Positions 1 to 11,361 of a stretch of 64,000 nucleotides of DNA are shown one piece after another. The notes below the pieces were generated by a model that had not been told where the DNA came from, did no database searches, and saw only the letters and a program-made list of their open reading frames with translations. Both the position numbers and the translations under genes were made by a program. Every line of letters begins with the position of its first letter. Position 1 is the stretch's first letter. Source of the DNA: Adiantum capillus-veneris (lineage: Eukaryota; Streptophyta; Polypodiopsida; Polypodiales; Pteridaceae); the NCBI GenBank assembly GCA_014529385.2, contig CM043969.1, positions 73,948,676 through 74,012,675 of the forward strand, read 5' to 3'.

Positions 1-1114
1 TGAAAGCACCATCGGTGGGTCGGACATCTCCCATATCATAGGCTTGGATGCCTAGCTTGGTGGCCAACTCTGTGGATATGAAATTGTGAGTAAAACCAGG
101 GTCAAAGAGAATAAAAGATTTATGTTCTCTTACCTTTCCCCAAGCATGGCATAGAGGAGATTCTTTGAGGTGAGCATCCTCTTCTTGGATTTCGACCAAG
201 GTAGCTCTAGGAGGCTCATTTTGTGTATTCTTGTGGGGACAAGTGCGATAGGCATGCGCTTGCTCCCCGCACTTGAAACAACGGTTATCTTTAAGATAAT
301 GCTCTAGCTCTTCAGGAGAGAGTTTATTTTTGCCTTTATAAACTTCCTTCTCCTTAGCTTTGTTGTTGTTGGCATTGCCTTTAGGAGACTTTTGGACAGT
401 GTCCTTCCCCTTAGGCTTGTTATTACGGTCCTTGTTCTCTGTGGGCGTAAGATTTCTCTTAGCCCCTTGTTGAAAATTGATTTGTACAGCCACCATGGTA
501 TGGTGTATGACCACAGATATGGTGCGTGGCCCTTGGGAGTTGACATACTCCGCCATATCTTCAGTTAAACCCACACAAAATTATTATTTTTTATCTCCAA
601 ACAAAACTTTTCTACATATTTGTGAATAGATTTGTAGGGAGAGAGCTTTAAGCTTCACCATTTGGTGAGTACTTTGTCTTTGGCATCGGTAGCCGAAAAC
701 TGCTTCATGATGGAAGCTCTTAAATCTTTCCATGTTTGTGGAGATTCACCGTTTTTCCGTAGGCTAGACCAACATTGACTGGCAAACTTTTGAAAATGCA
801 TAGCTACATGGTGTAGCTTAGAGGACTCCATGAAGCCCTCATCTGCAAACGTTGCATTGAATTGTTGGATGAAGGCCAAGACTTTGTCCGTAGCACCAAA
901 GGTGCCATTGTAGGTAAGGAAAGAGATGTTCTTTCCTCCCTCTTTGAACTTCTTGAGCTTGAAAGACCTTTTACATGTGGCATAGGATTTCCTATGGCCT
1001 CTTCTTTTTGGTGGTTCGAAGGCTGCACCGTCACTTTCTTCAAAAGAGGAAGAATGAGGAGGATGGAAAAGAGGGTGACCTCTTTGTTGCCTTTTTCTTC
1101 CCTTGTTTTTCCTT
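1..1114 (-). pseudogene. Ty3 chromovirus gag, decayed 5' part (element A)
   Basis: Read on the minus strand this is gag of the same lineage as elements B and C in this window. The capsid-like segment (about 940 down to 655) has the landmark LKKFKEGGK..SFLTYNGTFGA..KVLAFIQQF, matching element B near 41.3 kb. A Lys/Arg/Ser-rich linker precedes it (about 1125-965). The lower-coordinate part matches the B segment with the KGVYKGKNKLSPEEL motif, the zinc knuckle and the start of the protease. Frames are broken: the capsid ORF ends near 655 and the zinc-knuckle part continues out of frame. The gag N-terminus is missing; the linker runs straight into LTR-like sequence. Protease and pol lie beyond the window edge. 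Confidence 0.85.
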
Positions 1115-1465
1115 GTCTGTCCCCCTTTTCCCTCTTGTGAGAGCTTTAGGTATTTAAATAATGCAATTAAACTCTCATTGGACCCCTTAGTCTTCTGGCC
1201 AATAGGAATCAGGCAAGCCATTGGGCTAATGAATGCTCATTCGACCCCTTGGGAAACTGTCCAATAGTCTTCTAGAGAGCTTAATTTCTATTGGTTCTTT
1301 TAGCAAGTGTTTTTAAATGAATTAAACTAGATTTACTCTAGCATAATTCTCATTGGTCCACCTCTATGGCCATCCAATAGGATTTGAGTGCACCTTGGCG
1401 GCAACTGGGCTAGGGAGCTAACATGTGTCCACTATGCCCTTTGTGTAAAGGGGGCTTGCAAAAAG
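1115..1465 (-). repeat. LTR remnant of element A
   Basis: About 350 bp closely match the middle of the element B LTRs (35225-35560 and 52205-52545). Shared landmarks are the run around 'gagagctttaggta', 'ccaataggaatcaggcaagc' and 'gtccaatagtcttctagaga'. Both the LTR end and the PBS/leader that should separate LTR from gag are missing, so an internal deletion joined mid-LTR to mid-gag. Confidence 0.8.
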
Positions 1466-2152
1466 GTGCATATGTGCCTATTGCTTATTGTGTAGGTCAC
1501 GCCTACCTCACACTATGTTGCTTGTTGGTGGAGCATATTGTCGCTCCCTATTAACACTCTTTTGAGCTCCAAGTCCCTATTAGTAGAGACATTTTGCTAA
1601 AAGAAGTATGTTGTTCCACCTTTTGCTACTACAGAGCCAAAAAATGCCTGAAATGCATGACAATACACCATATTGGATGTACATCTAGGCATACCCATGT
1701 CCATCTCCATACCTACCCACATTTAAAGAAAAAATTTATGGGCAAAAAAAAAATTGTGACAATTGTAATCTTCAAAGGAGACATGACCATTACAAATATA
1801 TCATTGTCGATAACATTACAAGAGAGCATACTCATTATCAACACCATTTTGTACACATGAAGACGGTGATGCAGTAATATTTAGGAAAAATTACACTCAT
1901 TACCAATATGTGTGCTCTACAGCCACATGGTCCATATGTGAAGAAGAAAATATAGTTTGAAGGAGTAGCGAGAGGCTTTCTATTGATTGCTTGCATAAAT
2001 GAGTTGAATTAGATTTCAAGACATACCCTTTCCTTTATGCTTGATGGTACTGCGGCACGAAGTGCTCAAGAGGTACTTATACTGCTGTATGATGCCCTAA
2101 TGGTGAACAATGTAACCATCATCTTCATCATGCATAGTATTGACTAAGTACT
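1466..2152. other. AT-rich sequence, no gene recognised
   Basis: Short ORFs only, none with a recognisable motif. It adjoins the LTR remnant of element A, so part may be a more diverged LTR end, but no terminus can be defined. Confidence 0.5.
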
Positions 2153-2395
2153 AAGGAAGCCTTGGTTGGTTTTAACCATAGGTGAAGCAATTAACCTTTG
2201 ATATATCCAATCTCTTATGCTAGCATCCTGAAGACAGGTGGCCTTATGCAAGACCTTTGCTTATGGTTGTGGCAAGGAAGCCGTAGGTGGTTTTAACAAT
2301 AGGTGAAGGGGCGACCTTTTTCCATATCCAATTGCTTATGCTAGCATCATGAAGACATGTGGCCTTATGCAAGACCTTCACATAGGATGAGAGAA
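2153..2395. repeat. Two-copy tandem repeat, period about 121 bp
   Basis: The segment from 'aaggaagcc' at 2153 recurs at 2274 with shared blocks such as 'cttatgctagcatc', 'ggccttatgcaagacctt' and 'ataggtgaag'. The copies differ at many positions, so the duplication is not recent. No coding potential is evident. Confidence 0.8.
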
Positions 2396-3196
2396 TTATC
2401 TTTGAGGGACATGGTCTTAGTCATAGGAGAGATACGGCCTCCTAGTCCTTATCACAAATCAACAAAGGCACTGGGTGTTTAAATAAGGATTGTGTATGCC
2501 ATCAAATATTTCTTGATATGTATAGTAGGTAAAGCAATTCATTATTTAGCTAGGTGAGCATAAACAAATGTATTCATGCTTCTTGATGTTTGGATTTTAA
2601 AAAACCCCTTCCATGAATTTACCTCTATCAATTATTTGTGCCCCTAATGTATAATAAATTATGTAAGGATTTAGAAAATTAATACCCGTCTGTTGAACGC
2701 ATGTGCTATCTTATATATTCCATAGTGGACACCCCAGGTAATGTACTTGAAACTCCTTGAGGAGATACTATACTTATCACATTCAAATCTGGTTTGATGT
2801 TTTAGTTCCTTCTTCTTCCTAAATTGTTGGGGACTAGACCCTTCTTCATTCTAAATCTCCTACACTAGCCTAGCGACCCTCTTTCCCTTCTACAGGCCTT
2901 TCTCCCTGAACCTATTCTAAATCTGACATTTCGTAAGTATCATCATGATTCAAAGGGTTGGGTTGCACATGCTTAGAACTTGAACTTTTATTGGAACTTA
3001 CTTCGTGGGCAAAATGACTCTTCTGCCTTATGAAACACACACATGATTTTCTCATAGGATCTTTGGGACATACATTCATCAAGGCATCATAACACATATC
3101 ACAATGCATTCTAGAATTCAAAGTTTGAACTTGTAGGATCACGAAATGTGTCTCTTGGCAAAAATGGTAGATACATGCACACTAAATTGAACGTCA
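2396..3196. other. No gene recognised
   Basis: The only ORF of note is a 76-codon minus-strand frame at 2912-3142 with several Cys residues. It has no recognisable domain and no conserved neighbour, so I do not call it a gene. Confidence 0.45.
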
Positions 3197-3360
3197 AAAT
3201 TTAAACAAATATAAACTGTTGAATCATTGATAATGCATACACACACAATCTCACTCATTCTAAATGATAGAATACCAGAATTTAGACAAACACCAAATTG
3301 TTAAATCATTATTGATAATGCATACACACACAATCTCCCTCATTCTAAACCATATAATAA
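3197..3360. repeat. Two-copy tandem repeat, period about 85 bp
   Basis: The block 'gataatgcatacacacacaa' followed by 'tctc.ctcattctaaa' occurs at 3229 and 3314, each preceded by a similar 'aaattt(a)aacaaa...gttgaatcatt' stretch. The copies differ at a few positions. Confidence 0.8.
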
Positions 3361-3955
3361 CATTGCATAATCTCACACAGTAGAATGCTCTGGGAAATTG
3401 GTACAAAAAAATTCCTTCACATTCAGGGACTCCAATAAACAGTTACATCTACAAGTCATACGTTCATCTGGTTATATAAATTTTTGAATAATAATATGCC
3501 TTTACAAACCTAAGGTTCATTGAAAGCCTACTATATTCACCCTTTACACTAGGTGGTTGTTAGGGGCTCACAGTCCTAATAGGTATTAAGTACAATAGAC
3601 ATGCAGTGCATGAGAAAGAGAAGACAGTATACTGCACATTAAGTCAAAAACTGCAAAGCATGTGAATAATAAACACCATGACTAGAGAAAAAAGGTTCTA
3701 TTTCACTATGTATTCATCATCATCATCAAACTACAAACCCAAAAGAGCAGTACGACTACAAGAAGACTGCAAACTGCTCATTGGTTGCATCCAAAAATTG
3801 CTACACATCATAAGACAATTTGGGTATTTCAAAACTACCTAATCATTAGGCACTTGTGTAAACATGCCCCTAAGGTTTAAAACTAAGACCTTAGTTACAA
3901 TCCAAAGAAGATAAGTACCATGAGACATCAGGCGCTAAGACCAGGCACACGTGGT
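3361..3955. other. No gene recognised; possible 3' flank of MT1
   Basis: AT-rich with no supported ORF. By position it lies 3' of the MT1 tail ORF on the minus strand and could hold MT1 3' UTR or LTR, but I found no matching second LTR. Confidence 0.35.
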
Positions 3956-4745
3956 GGGAAATGTTTATCAAACATTGTGAGAACCCATTTCTTGATCAAA
4001 AATATCAACATCAACATAAACTTTAACTTTAGTTTGCTGATGCTTTCTACTTTCTCCTTTAGTTACAATTGCCTTGACATCTTTACCAAGTCCTGCATCC
4101 ACTTCAACTTCAATTACTTCCTTTGTAACCTACCTCGGTATTCCTTTGTAACCTACCTCAGTATTCTCCTTACTAAGTATATCCTCAACAATAATCAGTA
4201 CTAGATCTTTAACTTTATGTTGTCCACCTACATCACCTGCCTCTTCACCTACAACTTTAATTGTAGCTGCATCTTCAATTGATTGCACCTGGAATTCAAT
4301 TTTAGATTTATCAAACATTACATTATCACACTGAGCATCCAGTTGTTCAGGCTAATAATGTTTTTGTTGCTCCAACTGCTTCTACAATTCCTCATACTGT
4401 TGCTTGAATTCATCATACTTCCTCTGCACAAACAAGTTCTTCTCCTTTATTTGTTCTTTTGCAAAGATCTGATATGGCTTACTGACCACATCATACATTC
4501 TGACTTTGATTTTCTCCCAACCACCTTTCATATAGTCCCTGATTTCATCCTTCATCTTTTCCACATCACCTAAAGCCAAAAACTAGCCCTCTACATCTAG
4601 CTCTTCCTTTGACATTTCTCTAATCTTCTCTTTCACTTTTTTGCATGATATAACTCTATTCAACAGAACCTTGTTGCTTCTCTCCAAAGTAGCATCCAAA
4701 GTAGCATTCAGCCAACTTTCCCTACAAGACATTAAACCACTCATC
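3956..4745 (-). pseudogene. Distal half of tail ORF of Tat/Athila-like element MT1
   Basis: The minus strand is open with few stops from an ATG at 4744. It encodes a charged, helix-prone protein: a segment with KVKEKIREMSKEELDVEG, a stop, then ALGDVEKMKDEIRDYMKGGWEK and QIKEKNLFVQRKYDEFKQQYEEL. A Val/Glu-rich stretch follows around 4318-4130. Coiled-coil character is inferred by eye. The pattern resembles the C-terminal part of the MT2 tail ORF (ELVDRLTYLSIIDELHDWYE..., about 13190-13260 on the plus strand). I infer that it is the continuation of the MT1 tail ORF whose proximal half lies at 14660-13875, the two parts separated by the MT2 insertion. Function unknown. Confidence 0.5.
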
Positions 4746-4799
4746 TCTCTTCTGAGTAATTCTAGCTAAAATTTTCTATCTATATACTACCAATTGCGT

Positions 4800-5352
4800 A
4801 TATGGGGCTAACTCCTTTTACATTAGCTCCTGGATTTTAGTCAACTTATAGAAGGCGAGGACAGTTCCCAGCTGGCGGGAATTGCCCCTTAGAAGGCTGA
4901 CCAGCGGGAACAGCTACACCAACAGTAATTACAACAGTTACTACAATAACTTTGTAAGCCTATAAATAGGACCCGCTACAATGTCTCTGGTGCTTTTGGC
5001 TTTCGAGAGTTCTTTTAACTTTTGGCTTACAAGTCTTGCTTCTAGATTTCTAGCTTCATAAGCTTTTGGCTTTCAACTCTGTAATCACTTACTCCTGTAA
5101 TCAATCCTTAGATTTCATTTGAGCTTAAGCCTGTTGTACACTGAACTAACTCTCTTTGTACTACTGATCTGAATCTATAATACCATTTCAAGTCTTCCAG
5201 TTTGTGTCTTCCATTTTAATACATTATTCCCTTCAATCTAGTACTTACTTCTAGTCATCACTAATTAAACCGCCTAGATAGTCAATAGCTCTGAATTCTA
5301 ACACTGGAATAGCTGTCTAAAGAGACCATCTCCCATTCCATTTTGGCAATCA
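4800..5352 (+). repeat. Putative 5' LTR of element MT2
   Basis: This stretch lies directly upstream of MT2 gag, holds a strong TATA box (4961-4970) and ends in CA at 5351-5352 beside a degenerate initiator-Met-like PBS. The left edge is not defined; about 4800 is chosen because the minus-strand tail ORF of MT1 ends there. No matching 3' LTR was found near 13.9 kb, so the call rests on promoter, PBS and position only. Confidence 0.45.
4961..4970 (+). promoter_or_regulatory. TATA box in putative MT2 LTR
   Basis: TATAAATAGG is a near-ideal plant TATA element, about 450 bp upstream of the MT2 gag ORF inside the proposed LTR. Confidence 0.55.
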
Positions 5353-5365
5353 TGGTGGCTAGAGC
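5353..5365 (+). other. Degenerate primer-binding site of MT2 (possible)
   Basis: TGGTGGCTAGAGC follows a CA dinucleotide and resembles the initiator-Met PBS TGGTATCAGAGC with changes in the middle. It sits about 55 bp before the gag ORF. The match is weak. Confidence 0.3.
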
Positions 5366-5421
5366 TAATTGCTCTTAGACTAGCAAGCTCTGTCTCCCAG
5401 TTAGTATTCTTAGCTACAAGC

Positions 5422-7100
5422 ATGCTACCCACAGTCAGTTGTGGTCAAAAATTGTCAATCCGATTGCGCACTGATTCCACAAAAGTCGACCCTATTCCAG
5501 AAGTGTCAGAAAGAGATTCTAATACTAAGAGGGACCCCGAAAGTGAGACTCAGACTTGGGAGGAGCAGAGTAATGCTAAAGAGGCCAGAGACTCTCAACA
5601 TTCTAGTCACTCAAGGAGGAGAAGGGCTGAGCATGAGGAACATAAAACCAAGACTCAAGGTTCTCGGTCCACACACAAGACAGTTGAGGCCAAGGGTAGC
5701 AAAGGCAGTCGTCATAGTACAAGCAAGAAGTCCAAGGAAGAGACTGAGACTGAAAATGAAAAGGAAGGTCACTGGGATGCCGACACTGATCATTACAGGA
5801 AGTCATCTAGACGCAATCAGGCTACCAGAACTAGAGGAACCAAAGATGATTCAGACATACATGATTACACTACTTCCTTAAAGATCTCTTTTCCAGTTTT
5901 CAAAGGAGGAAAAAAAGATGATCCTGATGTCCACATTCAAGCCTTTGAGCAATATGCCAAATTAAAGCATATTGATGAAGATGATTGGGGAGAATATTTT
6001 TCTCAAACACTGAAGGATGCGGAAAGAAAATGGTACTACCACTATCTAGCTTGCCAACTCAAGTCTTACAATAAACTGATCAAGGGTTTTAGAGTTGAGT
6101 ACTTAGACAACAGAGGTGATGAAGACATTCTTTGTGAACTGGACAAGATCAAGCAAGAAAAATTGGCTGTGAGAAGCTATGTGAATAAGATCAAAGAGTT
6201 GACCTGGAAGTTGCAAGAACCACCTTCAAAAAAAAGACTGCGTGCATGGTTTTTGAATGGATTTTTCAGCAAGAAGTTGAGAGAGCAAGAGGTACCTACA
6301 CCTATGAAGAAGTTTAATGACTTGGTGCAGAGATCTTTGAAGCTTCAGTAGCAAGCCAAGAAGGAGCAAAGCGATAAAAAGCGGAGGTCTAGCAGTAGCA
6401 GCTCTTCTACGGAGAATTACAACTCCGGTGAGACTTCCAACAGTTATGATAGTAATTCATACAAAAAAGAGCAAAGACAAGGCTAAGAAAGGGTCTTGGT
6501 TCCAAAAAAACAACGAAATGGCTAGGCAGATTGCTAAAATCAACCAGACCATACAACCAGTCAGGAAGATGGAAACTGGTGCTCCAAATGCAAATCCAGA
6601 GATCATGTTTCCAACAAATTTGCACAATGCACGTACTGCAAAGTGTATGGCCATCTGTGGAATAACTGTGGTATTCAAATTCATCATTTCAAGAGAGGTA
6701 AGGATCTGTCTCTAATTGCATTTGCAAATGCCAAATCAACTAAGGTAAATACGACCAGTGGACCTAAAGAGGAAAATTCAAGTACCAGTTGGACTGGTAC
6801 TGGGCGCGACATATACCAAGGGGGTACTAGCTGAGGTCGAGAGGTAGAGTCTTAACTGCTATACTTGTGGGAAATATGGGCACTTTGCAACTCAGTGTCC
6901 AAAAGCACCCAATACTGCGGCTACTGAGGCAAAAGTGTCAGAACCAGTTCTAGTACGGGCAATCACTTGCAGTAAAGGGGTGATTATTGAAGAACTTCCA
7001 AATGAGCCTGTAAAACCAGTCATTCATGAAATCAGTAAAATGGACTCAGCACAGAGAAGTCTAGAAGGCTAAGGGCAAGGAGAAGGTAGTCAATGAATGG
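5422..7100 (+). pseudogene. gag of Tat/Athila-like element MT2
   Basis: The first 309 codons are open to 6351. They give a hydrophilic Ser/Arg/Lys/Glu-rich N-terminus (residues about 20-140), then a retrotransposon gag core from about residue 150 (SFPVFKGGKKDDPDVHIQAFEQYAK, WGEYFSQTLKDAERKWYYHYL, RSYVNKIKELTWKLQEP). After the stop, other frames carry two CCHC zinc knuckles: C-TY-C-KVYG-H-LWNN-C at 6628-6669 and C-YT-C-GKYG-H-FATQ-C at 6857-6898. Gag packages element RNA in cytoplasmic particles. Several stops and frameshifts after 6351 make it non-functional. Confidence 0.8.
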
Positions 7101-7539
7101 CAAGAGCAACGAGAATTGCCAGCTAAGAAGCTACCATAGCAGCCACAGCCCAGTCTTTTGAGAAAAGGCAGCTAGATCAATCAAGATCTGGAATCTCAGA
7201 GACCATGCTTGCTGCAGTGCAAGGACTGGTAGATGATCTAGGGCAGGTCAAATCAAATTTAACTGCAATAGAAAACACTGAACTGGGGAAAGCACATTGT
7301 CTTTCTGAGTGTCAGTCAAGGATCAGTACAGACACCAGAACAGAGGATTGGTGATATGAAGATAGTCCTGATTCCTTAAGTTCTCATGATAATTTAGACC
7401 AAGAGAGAGAAGAGATCTATGTCAAAATCTGTGAACGAATTCAAAAATTGACATTCAAATTAAATGATATCATGAAGACTTTGCCTGAAGCAGCAAAGAG
7501 CGGAGAAAAGCTGAAGCGGATTCCAGAGCAATTGATTTG

Positions 7540-9480
7540 TTGACTGTCAAAGATGATGAGGTGCCAGTAATCCAGGTGGATTACAAGGTCAGGAAACAAT
7601 GGGAGCCGATATCTAGTGTTATACTGTATGGTGGGGCATGTGTAAATATTTTGGGGACGACTTGAGGAACTTTGCCAAAAATGTGGGGTTAAGAAGATTG
7701 AACGAATGCTTGTAGCCATGAACATTTTTTCGTAGCTGAAATCAATTTGAATACAGTGTTATCCAACAAGGCTCAAGCTGAGAAACAAAGAAAGCAGTTT
7801 CCAAATCAGTTCGTTGAACTAAATCCTGGAGAGAGACTAGTTCATTTGACTAGACGGCCAGAGGAACCATCTAACACCAAAGAGGGATATTCATATTTTA
7901 GTACACCAGTGCACATTGAAGAGGTCACTAGAGTTTAGAATGAGAATCAAAAACTAGCAGATTCATCCTGGGATTATGTTACACAATCAATCAAAAGAAA
8001 GGGAGGTGGCCCGAATTGGCTGCTTCCTGATGATGAAGAGATTGAAGAGTGGAATTTGGGTTCTGAAGAAAGTCCTCGATTAATCAAGGTGAATAAGCAT
8101 CTGAACCCAAAAATGAAGGAAAAAGCCAAACTTATGTAGAAGAAATACAAAGATGTATTTGCATGGGAACATATTGATTTGAAAGGTGTAGATCTAGAGG
8201 TTTGCCAGCACAGAATACCTCTGAAGACAGAAGCCATACCAGTACATCTGCAAAGGTACATAATGAATTTGAACTATGCTAAGAAGGTGAAAGAGGAAAT
8301 TGACAACCTTTTGAAAGCCGGATTCATTGTAGAAGTTGCCCAATAGTGATTGGCTATTCCCTATAGTGGTCGTACCAAAGAAGAATGGGAAACTCAGAGT
8401 TTGTGTGGACTATCAAAAATTGAATGCTCAAACTATCAAAGATCCTTTTCCACTATGCTTCACCGATATGCTTCTTGATGAGATTGCAGGCCATGATATG
8501 TATAGTTTTATGGCTATAATAGTTACAACCAATTAAAGATTTCTTCTAAAGATAGGACAAAACCCACTTTTATTACTGAATGGGGTGCATTCATGTATTC
8601 AGTCATGCCATTTGGTATCTGCAATGCTCCAGCAACATTCCAACGTTGCATGACGGAGATATTCAGTGAATCTTTGCAAAAATTTCTATCTATATTTGTG
8701 GATGAATTCATTGTATTCTCAATCGAGGAGAAACATCTATTGTTTTTGGAAATGGCTTTTAGCGATATAAGGAAAAGAGAATCTACTTGAATCCATTCAA
8801 GTCTGTCTTTCTGGTCTAGAAGGGACAATTATTGGGGCATGTAGTGTTAAGAAATGGCATAGAGATGGCTGATAAAGTCCAGTGTGTCCAACATGCGAAG
8901 GCACCCAGCACAGTGTCTGAATTGAGTTCATTCTTGGGGTATATAAATTTTGACAGAAGATTTGTTTACATGTTTTCTACAAAGGCATTACCTCTATATG
9001 AACTTACTAAGAAAAACAGTAAGTTCATCTGGACTTTTGAATGTGAAGAAAGCTTTCAATGTCTTAAAAATGCCATTATCAGTAAGTTAGTACTCTGACA
9101 ACCAGACTGGAATGCTATATTCCATGTGCATGTCGATGCTTCAGGGTTTGCAATGGGGGCAATGATGGTTCAACCAGATGGAAGGATGGATTATCCAATT
9201 TATTTTGTCAAAGATTCAGTCTAGCTAAACAAGGATATACTACCATAGAGATAAAAGCACTGGGTATGGTTTTTTAGCGCCACCAAGTTTCGGCATTACT
9301 TATTGGGCAAATTATTTCACTTTTATGTGGATCATCATGCACTACTATTTTTTATCAACAAAGTTATTATCCAAGGAAGATTAATCAGATGGATGATGTT
9401 CTTGGTGGAGTTTGAGTTTTGCATATTCCACAAGCCTGGTAAATCTCATTGTGGTACTAATTTTCTTTCCGGAAGTACTA
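7540..9480 (+). pseudogene. Protease, reverse transcriptase and RNase H of MT2
   Basis: Order is protease, RT, RNase H across several frames. The protease (about 7555-7665) has VIQVDYKVRK...VILYGGACVNIL; the catalytic Asp position is Tyr, where MT1 keeps Asp (LDGGS). RT runs about 8200-8830 with PIVVVPKKNGKLRVCVDYQKLNAQTIKDPFP in two pieces, MPFGICNAPATFQRCM, and a catalytic box FVDEF in which the second Asp is Glu. The connection (LSSFLGYINFDRRFV, about 8925) is followed by RNase H HVHVDASGFAMGAMM near 9130. In-frame stops occur throughout. It is a dead pol of a non-chromovirus Ty3 lineage; assignment to the Tat/Athila side is by motif style and not certain. Confidence 0.8.
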
Positions 9481-9639
9481 AATGCTACTATGAAATATCC
9501 TTGAGGAATGAGCCAGTAGATGCAGAGATGTTTCAGGTGACAACTAAGGAAAATTCATATCCTGAATGGTATGATGTATATCAATTCCTTTCAAGAGGAG
9601 GATTCCAGATAATTAGACTCAAGATCAAAAGAAAGCTCT

Positions 9640-10934
9640 AATCATTAAGAGTCTGAAGTTCACCACAAAAAGAGGATTGCTTTACACATTGGGCATAGAT
9701 GGTGTTCTTCGAAGGTGTGTGTCAGTGGAAGGGAGGATGCAAGTCATCTTTGAATCACACGATGAGATTCTGGAGGACACTTCTCCACTGATATCACTTA
9801 TAAGAATATTGTGCAAGATGGATTATGGTGGTAAACCCTGATATCAAATGTTCGTAGTTTCTGCAAGACTTGTGATATATATCGGAGAATGGGTAGACCA
9901 ACAACAGCTGATATGACTCCACTTACTCCAGTACAACCACTAGGAGTATTCATGAAATGGGGTCTGGACTTCATGGGAACGTTCAAAAAGGTCACTCCAA
10001 GGAATAACCGGTACATCTTGATGGCTACCTATTACGTCACTAAATGGGTAGAGGCCAAGGCTCTTCCAGATAATACTGCAAAGTCCACTACTTTTTTTTT
10101 GTTTGAAAACATTATCTGTCGGCTATGAATGCCCCATTGAAATTGTGTCTGATCAAGGGACACATTTCATTAATGACACAATGGAAATTTTGATGGAGAT
10201 GCCCTCAGTTAAGCACAAAAAACTGACTCTGTATTATCCCAGGTTAAATGGTCAGATAGAGAGCAATAATTAAACCATCAAGAACATTCTGACCAAGATT
10301 GTTTAGAAGGAGCCACACCATTGGTATATCAAGTTCCAAACTGCTCTATGGGCCTACAAAACAGCTTATAAAGTCACCACTAGAATGACACCTTTCACAA
10401 TGGTGTATGGTACTGAAGTTGTAGTACCTATTGAATTTGTAATTCCCAGCCTCAAAATGGTAGTTGAATATGGATTAGATTTTAATCATAATCTCAAACA
10501 AAGACTAGAGGAATTATTGCAGTTGGATGAGTTAAGACAAAGAGCCATGCTGGAACAGGAGATTGTTCAGCAACACAGAAAGCACTGGCATGATAGAAGG
10601 ATAAAGGTTAGGAAGTTTTAGAAAGGCAACTTAGTTTTGATATATTAGTCCAAAACTGGGCCCTAAGAAACCGAATTTGAAGATAGCTTGGGCTGGTCCA
10701 TTTGAAGTTGATTGGGTATTTTCAAATGGCACAGTGAGGCTAAAAGACTTATCTGGACTACTGCTACCAAGTGTTTATAATGGGGCCAAGATCAAGTTAT
10801 ATTATTCTAATGACAAGAAGACCTCTAGAGGTGATGATACTGGTATTCCAGGTACTGATGACCTGGGATTGTCAAATTCGGCTATTCTAAATCTTTTCCA
10901 TATCAATCCAATATCAGAACCACAAAAGTCTTAG
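9640..10934 (+). pseudogene. Integrase of MT2
   Basis: The core is spread over frames. The first catalytic Asp is in KWGLDFMGTFKKVTPRNNRYI (from about 9955), the second in IVSDQGTHFIND (about 10145), and Glu in YYPRLNGQIESNN (about 10235). All three DDE residues are therefore visible although stops interrupt the frame. The MTPFTMVYGTEVVVPIE segment (10385) and a basic C-terminal region (LRQRAMLEQEIVQQHRKHWHD, then IAWAGPFEVDWVFSNGTVRLKDLSG) follow, as in plant Ty3 integrases without a chromodomain. The N-terminal HHCC zinc region (about 9755-9900) is badly eroded. Confidence 0.8.
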
Positions 10935-11361
10935 TATAACAAACCAGTAACAGAACAAATAGAGTTTTAGAATCAATACCAATTTCTATGGGGAAAAGGG
11001 CCAACTGGAATAAATGTGGTAATCATTAAGGTGATTATTGAGCAGCATGGCCAATGCATGTGTGCCACGTCGCCATCGGTGCACATAACTCTAGGAACGA
11101 TAAGTAGTGGAGCTTTTATGATGCATACACGTATAATAGTGAGGCATGTGGGCACTCTTCCTCACAAGTCTCTTGCGTGATGACTACCTGTTGTCACGCA
11201 CTTGCCATCACCAAGCTCCAAGAACTCTTTGCTCCATCCACAAACCTCCTTGTCAACAGCTTCCGCTTGTCACTATCCGACACTACTTTATACACCTCAC
11301 TGCGGTTTAGCATACACAAGTAAGTCTTCTTCCTCTACATATTTGCCATTCATTGCAGAGT
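10935..11361 (+). other. Spacer between integrase and tail ORF in MT2
   Basis: Noncoding interval with no recognised motif. MT1 and MT3 have comparable spacers in the same place, and theirs hold repeats. Confidence 0.4.

Noticed and set aside
1594-1860. 88-codon plus-strand ORF
   Set aside because: No recognisable motif, AT-rich, next to an LTR remnant; indistinguishable from chance.
2912-3142. Minus-strand 76-codon Cys-containing ORF
   Set aside because: Cys spacing fits no zinc-finger pattern I know, and there is no supporting context.
10935-11361. MT2 interval considered as a solo LTR
   Set aside because: No TG...CA pair with TSD, and no second copy in the window.
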